From an uncultured Mucilaginibacter sp. (GTDB taxonomy: Bacteria; Bacteroidota; Bacteroidia; Sphingobacteriales; Sphingobacteriaceae): 64,000 nucleotides of DNA. Location: NCBI GenBank assembly GCA_903864275.1, contig CAIPFE010000022.1:62001-126000 (forward strand), in the 5' to 3' direction. The translations under genes and the position numbers were made by a program. Below are positions 16,575-25,240 of this stretch, piece after piece; the first letter of the stretch is position 1, and every line of letters starts with the position of its first letter. A model generated the notes under the pieces. It made no database searches. It had not been told where the DNA came from and saw only the letters and a program-made list of their open reading frames with translations.

Positions 16575-17598
16575 TTTAGAATACCGGGTTATATTCGGCA
16601 TTTCGGGTATGGTACTGCTGTTTACCAGTTTCCTGGTAGTTTTTGTTGTGAGCCAGCGAAAAAAGTTACAGTACCATAAAGACCTGCATACCCTGCATGA
16701 GGCGCAGCAACAAAGCCTTACCGAGCAGAATTTGCTGCTGGAGCAGCGTGTTGAGGAAAGGACAACCGAGTTGTTGTTTCAAAAAAACGAGCTGCAAAAA
16801 TCACTCCATGAGCTTAACGTGGCCCAGCTGCAGCTGATCCAAAAAGAGAAAATGGCCTCGCTTGGGGAGCTTACGGCGGGCATAGCGCACGAGATACAAA
16901 ATCCACTGAACTTTGTTAATAATTTCTCGGATGTTTCTATTGAGCTGGTGGATGAACTGCGCGAAGAGTTAAAGGACGACGACCGCGATGATGCAATTAC
17001 AATTGCTGATGAGATCAAACAATTACTTGAAAAAATAAATCATCACGGCAAACGGGCCGGCAGCATTGTGAAAGGGATGCTGGAACATTCGGAAGTTGAT
17101 GCCGGGCAAAAAGAACCGACCGAGATCAATAAGCTGGCCGCCGAAACCTTTAGATTAAGTTATAGTGGCTTTTGCGCAAAGGACAAAACATTTGCTGCAG
17201 ACTGCGAAACTAATTTTGATGATACAATTGGTGAGTTGTCCGTCGTTCCCCAGGCTTTAAAACGCGTATTCTTCAACCTTTTTAACAATGCATTTTATGC
17301 TGTTAAGGAGAAAAAGAAGCAATCAGGCGAAAATTACAAGCCCGCTGTTTCTGTCACAACTAAAAAGGACCACGATAAAATCCTGATTATTATCACTGAT
17401 AACGGGACGGGCATTTCCTCAAAAATATTCCAAAAAATATTCCAGCCTTTCTTCACCACAAAGCCTACCGGCGAGGGAACGGGTTTAGGACTGTCATTAA
17501 GTTACGACATTATAAAGGCCCACGAAGGCGAGATCACCGTGGAATCGGCAGAAGGGGAAGGGACAGCGTTTATGGTTACACTACCCGCCCGAACTTGA
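16537..17598 (+). CDS. Sensor histidine kinase with one membrane helix
   Basis: 353 residues. One membrane segment at about 19-40 (VIFGISGMVLLFTSFLVVFVV), a coiled coil (about 55-105, LLEQRVEERTTELLFQKNELQ), then H-box AGIAHEIQNPLNFVNNFS, N-box FNLFNNAFYAV, G1 ITDNGTGI, F-box FQPFFTTKP and G2 GEGTGLGLSLSYDIIKAH. It autophosphorylates on the H-box His and passes phosphate to a response regulator. None is encoded nearby. It lacks PAS, HAMP and periplasmic domains, so input probably comes from the overlapping 7TM protein or from the NPSPPY proteins. Confidence 0.93.
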   Translation: MQLSEHIQLLEINLEYRVIFGISGMVLLFTSFLVVFVVSQRKKLQYHKDLHTLHEAQQQSLTEQNLLLEQRVEERTTELLFQKNELQKSLHELNVAQLQLIQKEKMASLGELTAGIAHEIQNPLNFVNNFSDVSIELVDELREELKDDDRDDAITIADEIKQLLEKINHHGKRAGSIVKGMLEHSEVDAGQKEPTEINKLAAETFRLSYSGFCAKDKTFAADCETNFDDTIGELSVVPQALKRVFFNLFNNAFYAVKEKKKQSGENYKPAVSVTTKKDHDKILIIITDNGTGISSKIFQKIFQPFFTTKPTGEGTGLGLSLSYDIIKAHEGEITVESAEGEGTAFMVTLPART

Positions 17599-17702
17599 CA
17601 CCGGCAGGTCTCTGAGACGCCCAATTCGTCAGTGGGCTAAGGGTTGTGAGACGTCTTTAATGTGGATCACATTAAAAACGAAAACAATTAAGTTTTCCGG
17701 TT

Positions 17703-17834
17703 TTAAGGTAGCAAATCTAATAACAGCTGTTCGCGCCTCCCGGTGATTCCTGCTTCGTAATTATACCCGGAACGGATAATGGCCATGTCCCTTCCGATAC
17801 CGGATGCGGCGCCTGCCACGATTGCTTTTCTCAT
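17703..17834 (-). pseudogene. N-terminal fragment of a short-chain dehydrogenase/reductase
   Basis: ATG at 17834 opens 43 codons reading MRKAIVAGAASGIGRDMA, then YNYEAGITGRREQLLLDLLP and a stop. This is the first beta-alpha-beta unit of an SDR: the NAD(P) motif (normally TGxxxGIG, here AGAASGIG) and the second strand with GITGRRE. The remaining 200 or so residues, including the YxxxK site, are absent, so it is a decayed remnant. It occupies much of the 326-bp gap 17599-17924. The remainder shows no gene. Confidence 0.72.
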
Positions 17835-17924
17835 AATGGGATAACAGGTATTAACACCTGTATACTTATCATCTGTTACAATACGTTACATATATCCGTA
17901 TTTACCTTTATATTTAACCGATTT

Positions 17925-18692
17925 ATGAATATTAAACTACTATTAGGTGTGTGCTGTATGGCTATAGTATTCGCATCGTGTTCACATGTTTATGAGCCTG
18001 CCCTTTATCATGAGGATATAGCCTACATGCCTAAACCGGCTTCGTTTGATACGGTGAAGGCAGCAAATTATATTTCAGGCGGGCTAAATGTTTATTCCAA
18101 CACCCATTTCAACGATGTTGCGGTAACCGGGCAGCTTAATTTAAGTCGTGGCTACGTTTTTGATAATTTCAACGTGGCCTACGGCGCATTCGGCGTTTTC
18201 GGCGACTACCAGAGCGACCAGACCAATAAAGCCGCCCCGAGCTATTTCAGCGACAAATATTTTGAAGCCATAGGCGGCAGGTTTTCAGCAAATGCCTTTG
18301 TCTCCTCGGAAAGGACTGATTTCAGGTTTATCGGGGTTGAAATGGCCTATAGTCATGAATTTGGAACTTATGCCGCATACAGGCAGTACCTAAATACACT
18401 GCCGGGCACTTTTGTCGACCCCAGGACGGATCTGTTTACCATCGGCCTAACCACCGAGGTGATATTCCATAACAGGAATAACAGCGATATTGAGCATGGT
18501 TTTCGCGGTTTTTTAGGAACAACCCTCGGCCACAACGAACTGGACGATACTTTTTACGCTAATCAAACAAGTACAGACAGGATGTTCCGAAACATTTTCC
18601 CAAAACTGACCTACTTTATTAAGTTTAAAAACTTTATAGGTTCAATTGATGGGAGTACCGATTTTTTTATACGGTTTGGGTATAAGTTTTGA
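17925..18692 (+). CDS. Hypothetical lipoprotein, probable beta-barrel-like
   Basis: 255 residues. Signal MNIKLLLGVCCMAIVFASC with lipobox FASC. The mature part alternates aromatic and small residues in strands (AANYISGGLNVYSNTHFNDVAVTGQLNLSRGYVFDNFNVAYGAFGVFGDY, TDFRFIGVEMAYSHEF) and ends in FIRFGYKF, a C-terminal aromatic typical of outer-membrane beta structures. The function is unknown. It is monocistronic and followed by a word repeat (18694-18742). Confidence 0.78.
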   Translation: MNIKLLLGVCCMAIVFASCSHVYEPALYHEDIAYMPKPASFDTVKAANYISGGLNVYSNTHFNDVAVTGQLNLSRGYVFDNFNVAYGAFGVFGDYQSDQTNKAAPSYFSDKYFEAIGGRFSANAFVSSERTDFRFIGVEMAYSHEFGTYAAYRQYLNTLPGTFVDPRTDLFTIGLTTEVIFHNRNNSDIEHGFRGFLGTTLGHNELDDTFYANQTSTDRMFRNIFPKLTYFIKFKNFIGSIDGSTDFFIRFGYKF

Positions 18693-18693
18693 G

Positions 18694-18742
18694 CGGCAAG
18701 AGCCAAGAATCAAGAGCCAAGAAGCGAGAAATCAAGAACCAG
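18694..18742. repeat. Word repeat, CAAGAGCCAAGAAT type
   Basis: Degenerate tandem words (AAGAGCCAAGAATC, AAGAGCCAAGAAGC, AAATCAAGAACCAGG) follow the lipoprotein stop directly. The same word recurs at 57859-58010, where both strands are present. Here only one arm is seen. Confidence 0.6.
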
Positions 18743-18853
18743 GATAGAAAGAATTTGCTGTTTCGAGGTTGCCCCGCCCCGGCTTGTAACATTTCAATTT
18801 CAATTTACCAATCGGTTAATAAACCGTAACTTTAAGCATTAAACCTTAAAAAA

Positions 18854-21800
18854 ATGAATACATCATTACGCGCCGCAGTTTTTACCCTCCTGGGTTTGGC
18901 AGCTATGTTTGATCATTCCGGCGCTGCCCCTGTAAATTACCATAGCCGCGAAGCCGCGAAGGCCGGCAAAACAATGCATACGCCGGCGGTGAATACACGC
19001 GCCGCTTACCCGGTAAACGCAGCCATAGCAGCGCTGCCAACTATCACCTCCTTTAGCCCCGCCAGCGGCCCGGTTGGCACACTGGTAACCATAAACGGTA
19101 CAAATTTAAGCGCCCCAACGGCATTTACCATAGGCGGGCAAAGCGCTATCGCGGTATCAAACACGGGCAGCGTTTTAGTAGGCATGGTTATGCCCGGCGC
19201 GGTAACTGGTACGGTTTCCGTAACCACAAGCGGCGGCACGGCAACAAGCAGCGGCAGCTTTACGGTAATAGCCGCCAAAGCACCGGCTGCGCAGCAGGGC
19301 CCCATGCTGGTGGGCACCGGCAGTGCTTTTGTTCCGGAGCAGGGTGCTTCTGTATCGGTTAGCGCGGATGGCAATACAGCTATTGTGGGCGGAGAGTTTG
19401 ACAATGCCAGTGTGGGAGCGGCCTGGGTGTACACCCGCAGCGGCGGCGCTTGGGCCCAGCAGGGATCAAAACTCGTGGGGACAGGCAGCATCGGGAAGGC
19501 AGGCCAGGGCGGCTCTGTATCGCTAAGCGCGGATGGTAATACGGCCATTGTAAGTGGACCAGGTGATAATTCCAATATCGGGGCAGTTTGGGTGTATGCC
19601 CGCGGCGGGGGCACCTGGAGCCAGCAGGGGTCAAAATTGGTGGGTACCGGCAGCGTAGGGGCTGCCAGCCAGGGTGTTTCTGTATCCTTAAGCGCAGATG
19701 GCAATACAGCCATTGTAGGAGGAATAAATGACAATTCTGAGGTGGGCGCAGCTTGGGTGTTCACCCGAAGCGGCAGTACATGGGCGCAGCAGGGATCAAA
19801 ACTGGTTGGAACAGGCAGCGCCGGGGCTTCTGATCAAGGCCGCTGTGTATCTATAAGCGCCGATGGCAATACGGTTATCGTCGGGGGTGACGGAGACAAT
19901 TCCGATGCGGGTGCGGCCTGGGTGTACACCCGCAGCGGCGGCGCCTGGGCCCAGCAGGGAGCAAAGTTGGTGGGAACGGGCAGTGCGGGCGTTGCCGACC
20001 AGGGCGAAGCTGTATCGCTTAGCGCTGACGGCAATACAGCCATGGTTGGGGGCAATACCGACAATTCCGGCGTGGGGGCGGTGTGGGTGTTTACCCGCAG
20101 CGGCGGCGCCTGGGCCCAGCAGGGATCAAAGCTGGTAGGCTCCGCTTACGTTGGGAGTGCCAGGGAAGGTTGGTCTGTTTCCTTAAGCGCCGATGGCAAT
20201 ACGGCCGTTGTTGGAGGGCCCTCCGACAATAACGGAGTTGGGGCAACCTGGGTGTACACCCGCAGCGGCGGCGCCTGGGCCCAGCCGGGCCCAAAGCTAA
20301 TGGGTACTGGCAGTACAGGACAGAGTAAACCAGGACAGGGCGATGCTACTGCCCTTAGCGCCGATGGCAGTACGGCCATTGTTGGCGGGCCAAGCGCCAA
20401 TAGCGAAATTGGCGCCGCCTGGGTGTTTACCGCTTCGCCCAATGCATTGCTTGCCGCCATAAAGCTCAGCCCTGCCGCGGCGCTGCTTAATACCGGTACA
20501 ACCGGCAGCACAACCACCTATACCGCTTCGGTAGCTAACGCCGTGGCATCGGTAACGGTTACGCCCACGGCGCAGGATGCCGGGGCCACCATAAAAGTTA
20601 ACGGCGCAGCCGTTTCTTCGGGGGCGGCGTCCGGCCCGGTGGCTTTGGCCGAAGGCGCTGCTACCACTATCAATACCATAGTAACTGCCTCAGACGGAAC
20701 AACTACCCGCACCTATGCTATAGCCGTAACCCGCGCGCCCTCGTCCAACGCCCTGTTAAATGCCATAAGCATTAACCCTTTTTCAACATTAACCAATACA
20801 GGCACGGTGGGCAGCACAACAACCTACACAGGCTCAATTGGCAATGCCATCGCGTCGGTAATGCTTACGCCGACAGCCGCCGATGCTAATGCGGCAATAA
20901 CGGTTAACGGCGCGGCAGTGGCTTCGGGCGCGGCATCCGGGCCCATCGTTTTACCGGGCGGCCAGGGGGCCTCAACCACCATCACCGTGGTGGTAACCGC
21001 CCAGGATGGCACAACAACCCATACTTATACAGTAACCCTAACCCATGCTATTTCATCGGATGCCTTATTGAGCGGGTTAACGCTCACCCCGGCTTCGGTG
21101 CTTACCAATACCGGCACAACGGGCAGCACCACAACCTACACGGCATCAGTCAGCAATGCTACCACATCCGTAATGGTTACGCCAACAACAGCGGACCCGG
21201 CGGCAACCGTGAAGGTGAACGGCGCAACGGTATCATCCGGTACGGCCTCAGCGCCAATTACTATAGCGCCGGGCGCCCCCACTACCATCACCATCGTAGT
21301 GACCGCCCAGGACGGGACAACCCATACCTATGCTATAACCACGGGCAATGCTTTGCTCAGCAGCATAGCGCTTACCCCGTCGTCGGTGCTCACCAATACC
21401 GGCACCACAGGCAGCACCACAACTTATACCACAACGGTTAGTAATACAACCGCCTCGGTGAGGGTTACGCCGGTAACCAACGACCCAAATTCAACTATAA
21501 CTGTAAACGGCGCGACGGTATCTTCCGGAACAGCATCGGGGCCTATCGCCGTAGGGTTTGGCAAAACTACCATCAATACTATAGTAACCGCGCAGGGCTT
21601 CGCCGCCGTAAGGTCTTATGCCATTATTGTAACAAGGCTGTCGACCAATGCCTTGCTCAGCTCGATTAAGCTTAACCCCGACGCCATACTTACCAATACC
21701 GGCACAAGCGGCAGCACAACCACCTATAGTACAACGGAGAGCAATCCTTCCTCGTCGGTAACGGTTACACCCGTAACACAGGACCCCAACGCAACGGTAA

Positions 21801-22300
21801 CCGTTAACGGCATGGCTGTTGCTTCGGGCACGGCGTCGGCAAGTATTGCCCTGGCTATTGGCAGCAATACGATCACCATTGCAGTGACGGCCCAGGATCC
21901 ATCGGTAACACGGAACTATGTAATAACCGTCACCAGGGCATCAGGCCCTATATTGAGCCTTCGCCAGCCGGTAAGCCTAATACAGCCGGCAGATGACGTC
22001 GCCATCGAAAATGACGGCGTGCTGGTGCACCAGGGTGTAACACCCAACGGCGATGGGATAAACGATGTTCTAACGATAGACGGGATACTCGCTTACCCTG
22101 ATAATCAGCTAACGATCGTCGACCGGAGCGGTGCACTTATTTTCCAGGCATGGGGATATAATAATATTTCAAAGGTATTCGATGGACATTCCAGCATAAA
22201 CGGCAGGATGCAGCAGCCGGGCACCTATTTTTATGCGCTCGATTATGTCGCCGGGGGGCAGAACAGGCGCCGCACAGGGTATATTTTGCTGAAGTATTGA
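18854..22300 (+). CDS. Giant secreted repeat protein with T9SS type-B (CHU_C) sorting domain
   Basis: 1148 residues. After a signal peptide comes an IPT/TIG domain (about 54-135, PTITSFSPASGPVGTLVTINGTN), then about seven 54-residue repeats (LVGTGS...QG.SVSLSADGNTAIVGG..DNS.VGAAWVYTRSGG) of beta-propeller/FG-GAP-like type. Five cadherin-like beta-sandwich repeats of about 100 residues follow (NALLSSIxLxPxSVLTNTGTTGS). The final 100 residues (QGVTPNGDGINDVLTIDG, PGTYFYALDY, RTGYILLKY) are the CHU_C domain that directs Type IX secretion and surface attachment. It is probably an adhesin. Recombination between repeats is likely. Confidence 0.93.
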   Translation: MNTSLRAAVFTLLGLAAMFDHSGAAPVNYHSREAAKAGKTMHTPAVNTRAAYPVNAAIAALPTITSFSPASGPVGTLVTINGTNLSAPTAFTIGGQSAIAVSNTGSVLVGMVMPGAVTGTVSVTTSGGTATSSGSFTVIAAKAPAAQQGPMLVGTGSAFVPEQGASVSVSADGNTAIVGGEFDNASVGAAWVYTRSGGAWAQQGSKLVGTGSIGKAGQGGSVSLSADGNTAIVSGPGDNSNIGAVWVYARGGGTWSQQGSKLVGTGSVGAASQGVSVSLSADGNTAIVGGINDNSEVGAAWVFTRSGSTWAQQGSKLVGTGSAGASDQGRCVSISADGNTVIVGGDGDNSDAGAAWVYTRSGGAWAQQGAKLVGTGSAGVADQGEAVSLSADGNTAMVGGNTDNSGVGAVWVFTRSGGAWAQQGSKLVGSAYVGSAREGWSVSLSADGNTAVVGGPSDNNGVGATWVYTRSGGAWAQPGPKLMGTGSTGQSKPGQGDATALSADGSTAIVGGPSANSEIGAAWVFTASPNALLAAIKLSPAAALLNTGTTGSTTTYTASVANAVASVTVTPTAQDAGATIKVNGAAVSSGAASGPVALAEGAATTINTIVTASDGTTTRTYAIAVTRAPSSNALLNAISINPFSTLTNTGTVGSTTTYTGSIGNAIASVMLTPTAADANAAITVNGAAVASGAASGPIVLPGGQGASTTITVVVTAQDGTTTHTYTVTLTHAISSDALLSGLTLTPASVLTNTGTTGSTTTYTASVSNATTSVMVTPTTADPAATVKVNGATVSSGTASAPITIAPGAPTTITIVVTAQDGTTHTYAITTGNALLSSIALTPSSVLTNTGTTGSTTTYTTTVSNTTASVRVTPVTNDPNSTITVNGATVSSGTASGPIAVGFGKTTINTIVTAQGFAAVRSYAIIVTRLSTNALLSSIKLNPDAILTNTGTSGSTTTYSTTESNPSSSVTVTPVTQDPNATVTVNGMAVASGTASASIALAIGSNTITIAVTAQDPSVTRNYVITVTRASGPILSLRQPVSLIQPADDVAIENDGVLVHQGVTPNGDGINDVLTIDGILAYPDNQLTIVDRSGALIFQAWGYNNISKVFDGHSSINGRMQQPGTYFYALDYVAGGQNRRRTGYILLKY
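19308..20430 (+). repeat. Tandem coding repeats, about 162 bp each
   Basis: Seven units encode the motif LVGTGS...SADGNTAIVGG...WVYTRSGGAW. Starts fall at about 19308, 19471, 19636, 19801, 19966, 20128 and 20297. Similarity at both DNA and protein level indicates recent unit expansion within the T9SS protein gene. Confidence 0.8.
20440..21945 (+). repeat. Five coding repeats of about 300 bp (cadherin-like beta sandwich)
   Basis: Units starting near 20440, 20749, 21058, 21346 and 21646 each open with NALL or DALL and contain LTNTGTTGSTTTYT and a VTVNGA.V.SGTASGPI core. They differ more from each other than the upstream 162-bp repeats, suggesting an older array. Confidence 0.78.
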
Positions 22301-22302
22301 TG

Positions 22303-22345
22303 AGAAGAAGAGAGCCAGGAGACAAGAGCCAGGAATTGAGAAAAG
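22303..22345. repeat. Word repeat, AGAGCCAGGA type
   Basis: Degenerate words (GAGAGCCAGGAGAC, AAGAGCCAGGAATTG) lie between the convergent stops of the T9SS protein gene and lysA. Only one arm is visible. Confidence 0.55.
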
Positions 22346-22355
22346 CAATCGGGGG

Positions 22356-23588
22356 CTATTCCGAATAAACACTGCCTACTATGTCACGCAAATTATATTG
22401 CGATGCCATCACCTCGCCATAAGCGCCGGTAGTACGTATTGCGATAAGGTCGCCGCGATATGATTGGGGCATTTCTACATCTTTACGAAAACAATCCGTG
22501 CTCTCACATATCGGACCGACTACGTCGTAGTGCGAGATGTGAGATGTGAGATGTGAGATGTGAGATTGATCTTTCTCTAAACTTTCGAACTTCTCATTTC
22601 CTTCTAATCTCTGATCTCTAACCTCTGATGTCTGACTTAAATTCTCTATCTGGTGATAGGCCTGGTAAAGCATAGGGCGGATGAGTTCCGTCATCCCGGC
22701 ATCTAAAACAAGGAAATTCTTTTTAATGCCGTTTTTTACGTAGAGCACCCTTGAGATCAGCGCCGCGCTTTGTGCTACGAGGGCGCGGCCCAGCTCAAAA
22801 TGTACTTCCTGGCCGGGCTTTACGTTTAAAAAGTTTTTGAAAACCTTAAAATAGCTCTCAAAATCGCTGATGCCATTGGTGTCCGGGTTGTGGTAATCAA
22901 CACCTAAGCCGCCGCCGGTATTCAGCAGTTTTACGTCAAAGCCGCGGTCGGTAAACCAATCCTGTATCTCGTTTACACGGATGCACAAGCTCCGGTACAC
23001 TTCCATGTCGGTGATCTGCGAGCCGATATGAAAATGTATCCCTAAAAATTGCAGGTTTGGGCAGGCGCGCAGGGCGTCGGCTACATCAGGCAGCTGCCAG
23101 GTGTTTATGCCGAATTTGTTTTCCTCGAGTCCGGTAGTGATAAAATGATGGGTATGCGCATCCACATTCGGGTTAATGCGGATAGCGATCTTGGCTATTT
23201 TACTCTTTGCTTTCGCAAGATCGTTAATGATGATCAGTTCCTGTACTGATTCGGCGTTAAAGCAAAAAATGTCAGCATCCAGGGCTAAATTAATTTCCTT
23301 GTCTGATTTACCAACCCCCGCGAAAACCACCTTCTCTTTACCAAAACCATGTTCAATAGCCGCCTTAACTTCGTTGCCGCTCACACAATCCGCCCCAAAA
23401 CCGTACGATTTTATCATGTCCAAAACCTTCGGGTTAAAATTGGCCTTCATGGCATAATGCACATGGAAACCATATTTGGCTGATGCATTACTGCATGCCT
23501 CCAGGGTTTTGCGCAATACATCCAGGTCGTAGTAATAGAATGGGGTTTCTAATTGCTGAAAACGGTTTATGGTATTATTATCAAACAT
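22356..23588 (-). CDS. lysA: Diaminopimelate decarboxylase with in-frame repeat insertion
   Basis: 410 residues. A PLP fold-III enzyme that decarboxylates meso-diaminopimelate to L-lysine. The PLP lysine is Lys48 (HVHYAMKANFNP); glycine motif NTGGGLGVDYHNPDT; ELGRALVAQSAALISRVLYVK; C-terminal PICESTDCF and AYGEVMASQYNLRD. Between YQAYHQIENL and YDVVGPICES sits about 35 extra residues (SQTSEVRDQRLEGNEKF...SHISHLTSHISH) encoded by degenerate word repeats (22530-22637) like those found between genes. The catalytic core is intact, so the enzyme is probably active. It lies downstream of lysC, 104 bp apart. Confidence 0.95.
   Translation of the reverse strand: MFDNNTINRFQQLETPFYYYDLDVLRKTLEACSNASAKYGFHVHYAMKANFNPKVLDMIKSYGFGADCVSGNEVKAAIEHGFGKEKVVFAGVGKSDKEINLALDADIFCFNAESVQELIIINDLAKAKSKIAKIAIRINPNVDAHTHHFITTGLEENKFGINTWQLPDVADALRACPNLQFLGIHFHIGSQITDMEVYRSLCIRVNEIQDWFTDRGFDVKLLNTGGGLGVDYHNPDTNGISDFESYFKVFKNFLNVKPGQEVHFELGRALVAQSAALISRVLYVKNGIKKNFLVLDAGMTELIRPMLYQAYHQIENLSQTSEVRDQRLEGNEKFESLEKDQSHISHLTSHISHYDVVGPICESTDCFRKDVEMPQSYRGDLIAIRTTGAYGEVMASQYNLRDIVGSVYSE
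22530..22637 (-). repeat. Word repeat inserted in frame within lysA
   Basis: GAGATGTGAGATGTGAGATG words and ATCTCTGATCTCTAACCTCT words encode the extra loop of LysA. ATCTCTAACCTCT is shared with the complement of the repeat at 34655-34732, and CTGATCTCTAA with 45540-45610. This shows that the intergenic element family has entered a coding region without breaking the frame. Confidence 0.7.
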
Positions 23589-23667
23589 GTTCGTACAGTC
23601 TCTTTATCAAAAAAATATTATCTCTCTTCTATTATTCCGGATATATAAATCCGAAATCGAAATTCCG

Positions 23668-23685
23668 TCCCGATAGCTATCGGGA
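23668..23685. repeat. 18-bp perfect palindrome with CGATAGCTATCG core
   Basis: TCCCGATAGCTATCGGGA lies in the lysC-lysA gap next to ATCCGAAATC words. The same CCGATAGCTATCGG core occurs at 30865-30878, also inside a word repeat. It may be a separate small repeat family or a protein site. Confidence 0.6.
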
Positions 23686-23692
23686 TCCAAAA

Positions 23693-25003
23693 TCAAAAGA
23701 GCCTGTTATGCAAGCTCCTCAAAACCTCCGTCTTATCCCCTGTTTTTATCAGCAGCGACATGTTATTTTCACTGCCGCCATAAGATATCATCCTTATCGG
23801 AATATGCTTAACCGCTTCCAGCACCCGCGCCGCGTACCCGTGCTTTTCGGCGCCAAAATCCCCTACCACGCAAATAATGGTTTGATCGGTATCAGTATCA
23901 ACCGTACCAAAACGCAGCAGTTCGGCGGTGATGTCGTTGAGGTACGTAGTATCGTCAATGGTTAAAGATACAGCAACTTCCGAGGTGGTGATCATATCGA
24001 TGGAAGTTTTATAGCGTTCAAAAACCTCGAACACCCGGCGCAAAAAGCCATGCGCCAGCAGCATCCGGCTCGACTGTATCTTAATGGCAGTAATGCCATC
24101 CTTTGCTGCTATTGATTTTATCTTGTCCTTCTCGCTGGTGTTTGTAATTAATGTCCCCGATGCCCTTGGGTCCATAGTATTGAGCAACCGAACAGGTATT
24201 TTGTATTTCTGCGCCGGAAATACGCTTTGCGGGTGTAATATTTTCGCACCAAAATAAGCAAGCTCGGCGGCTTCATCAAATGACAGTTGCGCTATGGGCT
24301 GCGTGCCTTTCACAATCCGGGGATCATTATTGTGCATGCCGTCGATATCCGTCCATATCTGTACCTCTTCGCTGCGGATGCCGGCGCCTATTAGTGACGC
24401 CGTATAATCACTGCCTCCGCGGCGCAGGTTATCTATTTCGCCAACGCTGTTACGGCAAATATAACCCTGTGTAATAAATAAATTATTATCGGGGTGTTTA
24501 TCCAGTAATGGGGTGATGTGATCGGTTATATAATCAACCATCGGCTCATTATCCTCATCGATCTTCATAAAATCAAGGGCAGCCAACAGTACCGATGGCA
24601 CACCGATATCTTTCAGGTAAACATGGTACAACATCGTTGAAAGCAACTCGCCCTGGGCCAAAATTATTTTTTCTTCGACAGCGGTGAACTGGTCGTTTGC
24701 CAGGTTACTCAGCAGGGAAAAATGATAGTCGATTACCTCTTTGCCTTGCTCTAAATATTCTTTTTTTGCAAATAATTCCTTAATAAAAACTTCGTACTTA
24801 TCTTTTAAAATACTGATGAGCCCGGCCGCCTTATTTTTATCGCCGGCCAGGTAGGCCTGCGCTATTTCAACCAAACTATTTGTTGTGCCTGACACCGCCG
24901 ACAGCACCACGATCTGCCTTTGGGCGGGGTCAATAATATCCAGCAGTTTTTTCATCCTTTCGGGACTTCCTACAGATGTTCCACCAAATTTTAAAACCTT
25001 CAT
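23693..25003 (-). CDS. lysC: Aspartate kinase, monofunctional
   Basis: 436 residues. Phosphorylates aspartate in the first step of the lysine, threonine, methionine and diaminopimelate pathway. N-terminal kinase motif KVLKFGGTSVGSPERM; LRRGGSDYTASLIGA; WTDIDGMHNNDPRIV; two ACT domains at the C-terminus (about 300-436; GITAIKIQSSRMLLAHGFLRRVFEVFERY and QTIICVVGDFG), which give feedback control by lysine or threonine. It forms a unit with lysA for diaminopimelate and lysine supply. No lysine riboswitch is evident in the 230 bp upstream. Confidence 0.95.
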   Translation of the reverse strand: MKVLKFGGTSVGSPERMKKLLDIIDPAQRQIVVLSAVSGTTNSLVEIAQAYLAGDKNKAAGLISILKDKYEVFIKELFAKKEYLEQGKEVIDYHFSLLSNLANDQFTAVEEKIILAQGELLSTMLYHVYLKDIGVPSVLLAALDFMKIDEDNEPMVDYITDHITPLLDKHPDNNLFITQGYICRNSVGEIDNLRRGGSDYTASLIGAGIRSEEVQIWTDIDGMHNNDPRIVKGTQPIAQLSFDEAAELAYFGAKILHPQSVFPAQKYKIPVRLLNTMDPRASGTLITNTSEKDKIKSIAAKDGITAIKIQSSRMLLAHGFLRRVFEVFERYKTSIDMITTSEVAVSLTIDDTTYLNDITAELLRFGTVDTDTDQTIICVVGDFGAEKHGYAARVLEAVKHIPIRMISYGGSENNMSLLIKTGDKTEVLRSLHNRLF

Positions 25004-25119
25004 TTTTTGCTCTTTCGTGCCTTAACTAATCGATATTCTACCACCAATTTTGAGGCGCTAAAAATAAGATTTTAAACGGGTTAAATCTTACTTATATTCA
25101 ATTTTACCGCAGAGATGCG

Positions 25120-25240
25120 GAGGATGCGCAAAGATCACAGAGTTTCAAAAATCGGACACATCAAAAATCTGGTACTAGAAATTTATGAGATAGTTAGCGA
25201 AAAAAATAAAAATCCGACATCAATAATCCGAAATCATTTC
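25120..25240. repeat. Word-repeat stretch, AATCCGAAATC type
   Basis: Scattered variants (AAAATCGGACA, AAAAATCCGACATC, AATAATCCGAAATC) fill the gap between lysC and the next leftward gene. The same words occur at 23640-23700. They are degenerate and not in clean tandem. Confidence 0.45.

Noticed and set aside
19006..20517. Several long open frames opposite and beside the T9SS protein gene
   Set aside because: They are frame shadows of the repetitive, GC-rich coding sequence with no start signals or domains.
22530..22637. Intein or frameshift in LysA
   Set aside because: The extra loop lacks splicing motifs, stays in frame and consists of repeat words. LysA motifs continue on both sides.
25004..25233. 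Lysine riboswitch upstream of lysC
   Set aside because: No conserved lysine-box pattern or paired helices could be recognised in the leader.
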